From positions 1-20,399 of the forward strand of contig CACWJV010000076.1 of NCBI GenBank assembly GCA_902761265.1: a DNA stretch of 20,399 nt. The letters run 5' to 3'. The translations under genes and the position numbers were made by a program. Position 1 is the stretch's first letter; each line of letters begins with the position of its first letter. Below, piece by piece: positions 14,346 through 20,399 of the stretch. Below the pieces are notes generated by a model. It was not told the origin of the DNA. It was given only the letters and a program-made list of their open reading frames with translations, and did no database searches. Origin of the DNA: Oscillospiraceae bacterium. Its GTDB lineage: Bacteria; Bacillota; Clostridia; Oscillospirales; Acutalibacteraceae.

Positions 14346-16381
14346 TGCACAGAAAGCTATGGAAGGTCGCTTGCGTTGACAAAGAGGCCGCAGCCGCAAT
14401 TGCAGAAAAGCACGGTCTCGATCCGTTTGCTGCGCTGCTGCTTTCTTCGCGCGGTATTTCCTCCGATCACCAAATACGCGATTTCATGCGCGAAGACGCG
14501 CCTTTGTGCGATCCTTTGACCATCCGTGATATGGACAAGGCCGTCAATGAGATCCATCGTGCGCTTGACTGCGGCGAGCGGATTGCCGTATACGGCGACT
14601 ATGACGCGGACGGTGTAACGGCATCTTCTCTTCTTTATCTGTTTTTGGAAACGCTCGGCGCAGATGTGCTTTGTTATATACCCGATCGCAACAGCGAAGG
14701 CTACGGACTCAACAAGCAGGCGATTGACCGGCTGAAAAATGACGGTGTTCAGTTGATTGTTACGGTCGATAACGGCATTTCGGCGATCGAAGAGGCGGAG
14801 TATATCTATGCGTGCGGGATGCGTCTGGTTGTGACCGATCACCACAAAGTCGGCAGCCGGCTGCCGCGCGCCGAGGCAGTTGTCGATCCGCACCGGTCTG
14901 ATTGTACCTGCGCGTTTGAAGACTGGGCCGGCGTCGGTGTTGCCTTTAAGCTTGCCTGCGCTTTGTCGCAGGATGATGCGGAAAACATCCTCGATGATTT
15001 TGCGGATTTGATTACGATTGGTACAATCGCGGATGTTGTGCCGTTGACCGGAGAAAACCGCACCATTGTAAAATACGGCATTCGCAAAATCAACGAGGGC
15101 GGCAATTTCGGCCTGGCTGCGCTTAAACGTGCGGCGCTTTCTTCGCCGCGGGAATTGACGGCGAACGGCGTTGCTTTTTCCATTGTACCGCGTCTGAACG
15201 CTGTCGGCAGGATCGACCGCGCCGACGAAGCGTTTGAACTTCTGATTTCCGACAGCGAAGAAAACGCGCAGCAGTTGGCGCAAAAAATCTCCGATTGCAA
15301 CAGTGTGCGTCAATCGTTGGAACAAAAGATTATGACGGAGGCGGAAAAGCAATTACAGGAGATGCCGAAATTACGGTTTGACCGTGTGCTCGTTTTCAAC
15401 GGCGAAGGCTGGCACGGCGGTGTGATCGGTATCGTTGCGGCAAGGCTCACCGAGCGTTTTGGCAAACCGACGATCGTAATCACTTCAGACGGTGAAGAGG
15501 CGAAAGGCTCCGGCCGCAGTCTGGAAGGCTTTTCACTATATGATGCCATCGATTCCGTGCGCGATCTGCTGACGCATTTCGGCGGGCATCCGCTTGCCGC
15601 CGGCTTCGGAGTTAAAACGAAAGACATTCCCACATTCCGGACGCGAATCAATCAATATGCGAAAACTGTTGCGATGCCGTTCCCGACGCTGTCGCTTGAC
15701 TGCAAACTGCGTCCCGGCTTTATTTCAGCAGATCTGCTGCCTGTGATCTCGATGCTCGAACCGTTTGGTGCGGGCAATCCGCAGCCGTTGTTCGGTCTGT
15801 ACGGTTTAACGCTGCGGTCTGTTCAGCCGATCGGCAACGGGAAGCATGTGCGTCTTTCGCTCTCGCGCGGTAACGATCATATTCAGGCGCTCAAATTCGG
15901 CGTCAGCGCTGATGTATTCCCGTATGTGCCGGGTGACACACTCGATCTTGCCGTGCGGCTCGAACCGAATGAATATATGGGTACGCACCGTGTCAGTATT
16001 TATATCAAAGATATCCGCCTTTCGAAAACGGATGACCGTCTTGTACTGGAACAGGCAAGACTGTATGAGCGGATCCGCCGCGGCGACAGCGTTTCTTCGC
16101 AAGAAGCAGTGTCGTGTTTGCCGGATCGTGCATATACCGCGCAGGTCTATCGCTTTGTGCGCGATCATACGTTTTATGAAGAAGATGTGGATCTTCTGTG
16201 TTATCGGCTTGGCAGCGACGGCAGCGACGTCTGCAAAGCGCTTATGACGATTGATATCCTCAAAGAACTCGGTGTGTTGATCGCCGATGCATCCGGCAAA
16301 CTGACAGTGGACGCCAGCCGGAAGGTGCAGTTGGAATCTTCGCAACTGCTGCATCAGGTGCAGCGTTTGATTATAAAATGA
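14345..16381 (+). CDS. recJ: Single-stranded-DNA-specific 5'-3' exonuclease RecJ
   Basis: A 678-residue DHH-family exonuclease that trims 5' single strands in recombination and mismatch repair, naturally working with RecQ. Metal-binding motifs are DYDADG (85-90), VDNG (141-144) and DHH (165-167). The DHHA1 part shows GWHGGVIGIVAARL and the GGHPLAAGFG signature, and an OB-fold-like region follows. It is longer than E. coli RecJ (577 residues) because of a C-terminal extension (about 570-678) of the kind seen in Firmicutes. The ATG at 14345 has AAGGAGG 7 bases upstream; the TTG at 14342 is less likely. relA follows after 16 bases. The usual apt gene between recJ and relA is absent. Confidence 0.95.
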   Translation: MHRKLWKVACVDKEAAAAIAEKHGLDPFAALLLSSRGISSDHQIRDFMREDAPLCDPLTIRDMDKAVNEIHRALDCGERIAVYGDYDADGVTASSLLYLFLETLGADVLCYIPDRNSEGYGLNKQAIDRLKNDGVQLIVTVDNGISAIEEAEYIYACGMRLVVTDHHKVGSRLPRAEAVVDPHRSDCTCAFEDWAGVGVAFKLACALSQDDAENILDDFADLITIGTIADVVPLTGENRTIVKYGIRKINEGGNFGLAALKRAALSSPRELTANGVAFSIVPRLNAVGRIDRADEAFELLISDSEENAQQLAQKISDCNSVRQSLEQKIMTEAEKQLQEMPKLRFDRVLVFNGEGWHGGVIGIVAARLTERFGKPTIVITSDGEEAKGSGRSLEGFSLYDAIDSVRDLLTHFGGHPLAAGFGVKTKDIPTFRTRINQYAKTVAMPFPTLSLDCKLRPGFISADLLPVISMLEPFGAGNPQPLFGLYGLTLRSVQPIGNGKHVRLSLSRGNDHIQALKFGVSADVFPYVPGDTLDLAVRLEPNEYMGTHRVSIYIKDIRLSKTDDRLVLEQARLYERIRRGDSVSSQEAVSCLPDRAYTAQVYRFVRDHTFYEEDVDLLCYRLGSDGSDVCKALMTIDILKELGVLIADASGKLTVDASRKVQLESSQLLHQVQRLIIK

Positions 16382-16397
16382 AAGGAGGAGACGGAAC

Positions 16398-18599
16398 ATG
16401 ACAGAACAACAGGGCGAATACGGATTCGAAAAACTGCTGGAAACATTGCGGGAAAGCGCATTTCCGGAGCCGGAAATCACACGTATCACCCAGGCCTATG
16501 TTTTTGCGCGCAATGCCCATGAGGGGCAAAAACGGCGCTCCGGTGAACCTTATATCATTCATCCGGTCGCTGTTGCGCAGATTCTTGCCGAAATGGGCAT
16601 GGATACGGATTCCATCTGTGCCGCGCTGCTGCATGATGTTGTGGAAGATACGCCTGTAACGGATCAGCAGATCCGTGCGTCCTTCGGCGAATCTGTGGAA
16701 CAACTGGTGGACGGCGTAACCAAAATCGGTCAGATTCCGTTTTCTGCCACACAGGAGGAACAGCAGAACGAAAATATCCGTAAAATGTTCCTCGCCATGT
16801 CGCGTGATATCCGCGTAATCATCATCAAACTCGCCGACCGTGTGCATAATATGCGCACACTGGCGTTTATGCCGGAGGAGAAACGGCGGTTTAAGGCCAA
16901 GGAAACGCTCGAAATCTATGCGCCGATCGCGCACCGCCTCGGTATTCGCGCCTTTAAAGAAGAACTGGAAGACCTTGCAATCCGCTATCTCGATCCTGTG
17001 GCGTATGAGGAAATCTCCAAAACGCTGGAATCGCAGGTCGAATCCCGCCAGCAGTTTTTGGACGGGATTCAAAAAGAAATCGGTGAACGGGTACGGCAGG
17101 AGGTGCCGAACGCGCATTTGTCCGGACGGATCAAATCCGTGCACGGTATCTATCGCAAGACCTATATGCTCGGCCGCACGATCGACGAGATCTACGATAT
17201 CTATGCGGTGCGTATTATCGTCGATTCCGTATTTGAATGCTATTACTGCCTTGGTATCATCCACGATATGTTCAATCCGCTGCCCGGCCGGTTTAAGGAT
17301 TATATCTCCACGCCGAAGCCGAATATGTATCAGTCGCTGCACACAACGGTAATCGGCAAGGCCGGCATTCCGTTTGAAGTGCAGATTCGTACCTGGGAAA
17401 TGCATCACACGGCGGAATACGGTATTGCCGCACACTGGAAATATAAACTCGGCATCGGCGGCAAAGATAAATTTGAAGAACGTCTTGCATGGATTCGCCA
17501 GCTTTTGGAAAACCAGAAGGAAAGCGACGATGTGGAAGAGATCGTCAATGTGATCAAAACCGACTTTACGCCCGACGAAGTGTTCGCGTTTACGCCGAAG
17601 GGCGACGTGATCTCGCTGCCGATGGGCTCGTCGATCGTGGACTTTGCCTATGCGATCCATTCGGCGGTCGGTTCCAAAATGATCGGCGCCAAGGTTGATG
17701 GCCGCATCACGACGCTGGATCATAAGATCAACAACGGCGAGATCATCGAGATTCTGACAACGAGCAATCCGCGCGGCCCGAGCCGCGATTGGCTGAAGAT
17801 TGCAAAAACAAGCTCCGCACGCTCGAAAATCAAAAGCTGGTTCAAAAAAGAAAAACGAGACGAAAATATTGTGGAAGGCAGGGCAGAGGTGGAACGTGAA
17901 TTCCGCCGCAACAACATCACGCTGCCCGAAAAGCAGATGCTGGAGTTCTTGCAAAAGGTTGCGGAAAAGCAGCGTTTGTCATCGGTCGATGACCTGTTTG
18001 CGTCTATCGGCTACGGCGGCTTGTCGCTCAACAAGCTGATGCCGCGCATCCGCGAGGAATACAACAAGCTGCAAAAAGAGAACGAAGAAATCAAGCCGGT
18101 TGAGACTGTGCAGGTGCCGCCGGTCAAAAAAGTGATGAAAAGTCCGGAGGGCATCATCATTGAAGGCATCGACAACTGTCTGGTCAAGTTTTCCCGCTGC
18201 TGCGATCCGCTGCCTGGCGACGAGATTATCGGTTTCATCACCCGCGGGCACGGTGTATCGATCCACACGCGGCAGTGTTCCAATGTCCCGAAAAACATTG
18301 CGCTTTGCGCCGAACCGGAACGGTGGGTCAAGGCGACGTGGGACACCAAAGCGAGCAACGACTACCGGGTGACGCTCGGCGTTACCTGTATCAACCGCGT
18401 CGGTATGCTGGCGGATCTTTCCACAGCGCTTGCCAATATGCATGTGATGATTCATTCGCTCTTTACCAAGGAAAGCAAGGATTCGCGTGTTGTGATCTAT
18501 CTGACGATCACGGTCAACTCTGCGGAGCATCTGCGCAATCTGAGTGATAAACTTCGCAAAATCAAGGGCGTTTTATCTGTGGAACGCTCCGGACTGTAA
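16398..18599 (+). CDS. relA: Bifunctional (p)ppGpp synthetase/hydrolase, RelA/SpoT family (Rel)
   Basis: A 733-residue enzyme that makes and breaks the alarmone (p)ppGpp in the stringent response. The N-terminal HD hydrolase domain has RRSGEPYIIHP (His55) and LLHDVVEDT (His79-Asp80, Glu83-Asp84), so hydrolase activity is expected. The synthetase domain (about 130-350) contains RIKSVHGIYRK, YDIYAVRIIV, NMYQSLHTTV and EVQIRTWEMHH. A TGS domain follows (about 393-455, DEVFAFTPKGDV), then a Cys-containing domain (KFSRCCDPLPGDEI and HTRQCSNV) and a C-terminal ACT domain (about 654-733). It has the full length of a Gram-positive Rel. AAAGGAGG sits about 9 bases before the ATG. It lies between recJ and dtd, a very common Firmicutes order, but without apt. 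Confidence 0.95.
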   Translation: MTEQQGEYGFEKLLETLRESAFPEPEITRITQAYVFARNAHEGQKRRSGEPYIIHPVAVAQILAEMGMDTDSICAALLHDVVEDTPVTDQQIRASFGESVEQLVDGVTKIGQIPFSATQEEQQNENIRKMFLAMSRDIRVIIIKLADRVHNMRTLAFMPEEKRRFKAKETLEIYAPIAHRLGIRAFKEELEDLAIRYLDPVAYEEISKTLESQVESRQQFLDGIQKEIGERVRQEVPNAHLSGRIKSVHGIYRKTYMLGRTIDEIYDIYAVRIIVDSVFECYYCLGIIHDMFNPLPGRFKDYISTPKPNMYQSLHTTVIGKAGIPFEVQIRTWEMHHTAEYGIAAHWKYKLGIGGKDKFEERLAWIRQLLENQKESDDVEEIVNVIKTDFTPDEVFAFTPKGDVISLPMGSSIVDFAYAIHSAVGSKMIGAKVDGRITTLDHKINNGEIIEILTTSNPRGPSRDWLKIAKTSSARSKIKSWFKKEKRDENIVEGRAEVEREFRRNNITLPEKQMLEFLQKVAEKQRLSSVDDLFASIGYGGLSLNKLMPRIREEYNKLQKENEEIKPVETVQVPPVKKVMKSPEGIIIEGIDNCLVKFSRCCDPLPGDEIIGFITRGHGVSIHTRQCSNVPKNIALCAEPERWVKATWDTKASNDYRVTLGVTCINRVGMLADLSTALANMHVMIHSLFTKESKDSRVVIYLTITVNSAEHLRNLSDKLRKIKGVLSVERSGL

Positions 18600-18619
18600 T
18601 CTTTCTTCGGAGGCATTAT

Positions 18620-19081
18620 ATGACAGCTGTGATTCAACGTGTTTCGTCTGCGTCGGTGACGGTCGACGATAAAGTCATCGGCTCTATCGGCACAGGCTAT
18701 CTGATTTTGCTCGGTGTTATGGACGGCGACGGCAAAGCACAGGCCGAGCTGCTTGCGAAAAAGACCGCTGAGCTGCGCATCAATGAGGATGAAAATGGCA
18801 AAATGAATCTGTCGTTGAACCAGATCAACGGAGAAGCGCTGGTTGTGTCGCAGTTTACGCTGTGCGCCGATGTGTCGCATGGCAGACGCCCCTCCTTTAC
18901 ACCTTCCGCACCGCCGCAGGAAGCGGAAAAACTATATGAATACTTTTGCGACCAACTGTACCTAAACGGTGTTGCAAAGGTCGAGACCGGGTCTTTCGGC
19001 GCCGATATGCAGGTGTCGCTTGTCAACAACGGCCCGGTTACGATGCTGCTGGATACCGATATATGGGAAAGGAAACATTGA
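18620..19081 (+). CDS. dtd: D-aminoacyl-tRNA deacylase Dtd
   Basis: A 153-residue homodimeric enzyme that removes D-amino acids (and glycine from tRNA-Ala) wrongly attached to tRNA. Both active-site motifs are present: SQFTL (77-81) and NGPVT (137-141), the latter with the cross-subunit Gly-cisPro pair that selects against L-amino acids. The N-terminus AVIQRVSSASVTVD is standard and the length is normal. CGGAGG lies 6 bases before the ATG, and the gene follows relA after 20 bases. The next gene begins one base after its stop. No unusual features. Confidence 0.95.
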   Translation: MTAVIQRVSSASVTVDDKVIGSIGTGYLILLGVMDGDGKAQAELLAKKTAELRINEDENGKMNLSLNQINGEALVVSQFTLCADVSHGRRPSFTPSAPPQEAEKLYEYFCDQLYLNGVAKVETGSFGADMQVSLVNNGPVTMLLDTDIWERKH

Positions 19082-19082
19082 T

Positions 19083-19724
19083 ATGAACCTGCTGCTTTGC
19101 CCTTGCGAAGTCGGTTTTATGCCGACAAACTGTTATGTGGGAAAAGATTTGGAATCCGGTCAAAGTTTTGTAGTGGATCCCGGATTTTATGATACTGCGC
19201 TGATGCAGGCGCTTCATAAACTGGAAATCGAAAAGCTGGACTACATTCTTCTGACCCACGGACACCATGACCACATCCTCGGTCTTTGCCCGCTGCAGGA
19301 GCAGTTCGGCGGCAAAATCGTGATCCATGAAAAAGAGGAAGCGTTTCTGAGCGACGATGAACTGTCCTACCGCCGTGCATTTCAGCTCGATCTGCCGCAT
19401 GTGGCGCATGCGGATATTCTTGTCAAAGACGGCGACGAATTGCCGTTTGGAGACAGCGCCATCAAGGTGCTCTTTACGCCCGGCCACACGCGCGGCAGCG
19501 TTTGCTATCTGCTGCATCCGTATCTTTTTTCCGGCGATACCGTTTTTTATGAATCGGTCGGCCGAACGGATTTGCCGACCGGCAACACCTTACAGTTGCT
19601 CACGTCGGTACGCCGTATCGGCGCGCTGGAAGGGGAATGGAAGATTTTACCTGGTCACGGCGAACAGACGACGCTTTCACACGAAAAGAAGTATAATCCT
19701 TATATGAGTAAACCCCGGAGATAA
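19083..19724 (+). CDS. Metallo-beta-lactamase-fold hydrolase (glyoxalase II-like)
   Basis: A 213-residue MBL-fold protein with the complete metal site: HGHHDH (His59, His61, Asp63, His64), His135 in TPGHTRGS, Asp152 in FSGDTVF and His192 in LPGHGEQT. It lacks the C-terminal glutathione-binding domain of classic glyoxalase II. YcbL-type proteins of this size hydrolyse thioesters, but the true substrate here is not known. The start at 19083 is one base past the dtd stop and has AAAGGA 9 bases upstream; the frame stays open further upstream inside dtd but that would add no family sequence. MBL genes of this kind often sit between dtd and hemZ in Clostridia, so the position is conserved and not informative about substrate. 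Confidence 0.88.
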   Translation: MNLLLCPCEVGFMPTNCYVGKDLESGQSFVVDPGFYDTALMQALHKLEIEKLDYILLTHGHHDHILGLCPLQEQFGGKIVIHEKEEAFLSDDELSYRRAFQLDLPHVAHADILVKDGDELPFGDSAIKVLFTPGHTRGSVCYLLHPYLFSGDTVFYESVGRTDLPTGNTLQLLTSVRRIGALEGEWKILPGHGEQTTLSHEKKYNPYMSKPRR

Positions 19725-19727
19725 TAT

Positions 19728-20399
19728 ATGAATCTCGTAATTGAAAACCACACGTATCAATATGAAACAGAAAAGATGCTGCGCGTATTTTTTCCTGCAA
19801 CGAAGATCGCAGTCACGCCGGTACGCAACGAGGAGGCGGACTATGTTTTGACCGCCTGCAAACCGGAGGAAAATGGCGTGCTGCTGCACGTTTCCTATTC
19901 GCTGCTTGGCAAAAGCGCCGGTTTAGAGAAACATGTTTATTTGACTGAATGTCAGTTTGACGATACGGCAGACGACCTGTATGAACGCAGACTTGTGCAG
20001 ATGCTTTATGATCTGTTGCTGGAGCTGACCGGATACACGCCGCCGTGGGGCATTCTCACCGGTGTAAGGCCGGCTAAGCTGATGCTGCGTTTGTCGCAGG
20101 GATATGGGGAGGCTGCGGCCTGTCGCTATTTTATGACGGAGCTGCGCGTGAGCGAAGAAAAAACAGCGCTTGCGCTCTCTGTTGCCAAGACTGAAACACC
20201 GATCACGCTGGAAAGTCAGCCGCGTTCTTTTTCGTTGTATGTATCCATCCCGTTTTGTCCAAGCCGCTGCAGCTACTGCTCGTTTGTCTCGCATTCCAAC
20301 GAGCAGGCAAAAAAGCTGATCCCCGGGTATGTGGAATTGCTTTGCAAGGAAATAGCGGAAACCGCCAAGATCGCGCGGCAGCTTGATCTGCAGCTTGCA
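19728..20399 (+). CDS. hemZ: Oxygen-independent coproporphyrinogen III dehydrogenase-like radical SAM protein HemZ, N-terminal part
   Basis: The first 224 residues of a radical SAM protein cut off by the right edge of the window. The long N-terminal domain (about 1-165, containing GILTGVRPAKLML) is typical of HemZ and absent from HemN or HemW. The cluster motif CPSRCSYC gives Cys177, Cys181 and Cys184, the CxxxCxxC that holds the 4Fe-4S cluster. HemZ proteins are annotated as anaerobic coproporphyrinogen oxidases of haem synthesis, but many Clostridia that carry them do not clearly make haem, so the real role is open. The ATG at 19728 has GGAG (19717-19720) 7 bases upstream and lies 3 bases after the MBL gene stop. 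Confidence 0.9.
   Translation, partial: MNLVIENHTYQYETEKMLRVFFPATKIAVTPVRNEEADYVLTACKPEENGVLLHVSYSLLGKSAGLEKHVYLTECQFDDTADDLYERRLVQMLYDLLLELTGYTPPWGILTGVRPAKLMLRLSQGYGEAAACRYFMTELRVSEEKTALALSVAKTETPITLESQPRSFSLYVSIPFCPSRCSYCSFVSHSNEQAKKLIPGYVELLCKEIAETAKIARQLDLQLA

Overview
The window looks like chromosomal DNA of a Gram-positive anaerobe of the class Clostridia, most likely an uncultured gut Oscillospirales/Ruminococcaceae-type organism. This is inferred from several things: the recJ-relA-dtd-MBL-hemZ gene order, a polyamine ABC operon of Firmicutes type, strong AGGAGG-like ribosome sites, sigma-A-like promoters and medium GC. No rRNA, tRNA, CRISPR array, insertion sequence or phage gene was recognised.

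Layout. (1) 1-2162: the 3' end of a cluster made of an AMP-forming acyl/aminoacyl ligase (cut by the window edge), a free-standing NRPS-type condensation protein and a 79-residue acyl carrier protein, closed by a good terminator. This looks like a minimal split activation-carrier-condensation pathway of unknown product. (2) 2217-2822: a small predicted lipoprotein of unknown function. (3) 2853-7196: a spermidine/putrescine uptake operon, potABCD. It has a strong promoter, a perfect palindrome at the predicted start of transcription, a roughly 260-nt leader with a terminator-like hairpin, and its own terminator. Its binding protein PotD appears to be held by a C-terminal membrane helix instead of a lipid anchor. 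(4) 7300-8676: an M28-type zinc peptidase with four membrane segments inside the catalytic fold, with its own promoter and terminator. (5) 8697-9440: an AlkD-type DNA alkylation repair protein carrying a perfect 24-bp in-frame tandem duplication, convergent with (6) 9477-10445 on the minus strand, an S4-domain RluA-family pseudouridine synthase. The two share a bidirectional terminator.

(7) 10535 to the end: a long run of plus-strand genes with overlaps or short gaps and no internal terminator that I can see, so it may be one transcription unit. It starts with an alcohol-acetyltransferase-like protein whose normal C-terminus has been displaced into another frame, followed by a zinc-ribbon six-helix membrane protein. 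It then continues into housekeeping genes: recQ, recJ, relA/spoT, dtd, an MBL-fold hydrolase and hemZ (cut by the right edge). recQ looks richer in A/T at third codon positions than its neighbours, and apt, which usually lies between recJ and relA in Firmicutes, is missing.

The points that most deserve a second look are the split NRPS-like trio, the elaborate leader of the pot operon, the membrane-anchored PotD, the frameshift/deletion in the acetyltransferase, the tandem duplication in the alkD-like gene and the membrane-interrupted M28 peptidase. Nothing here is certainly a new system; the trio at the left edge is the best candidate, and its upstream part lies outside the window.
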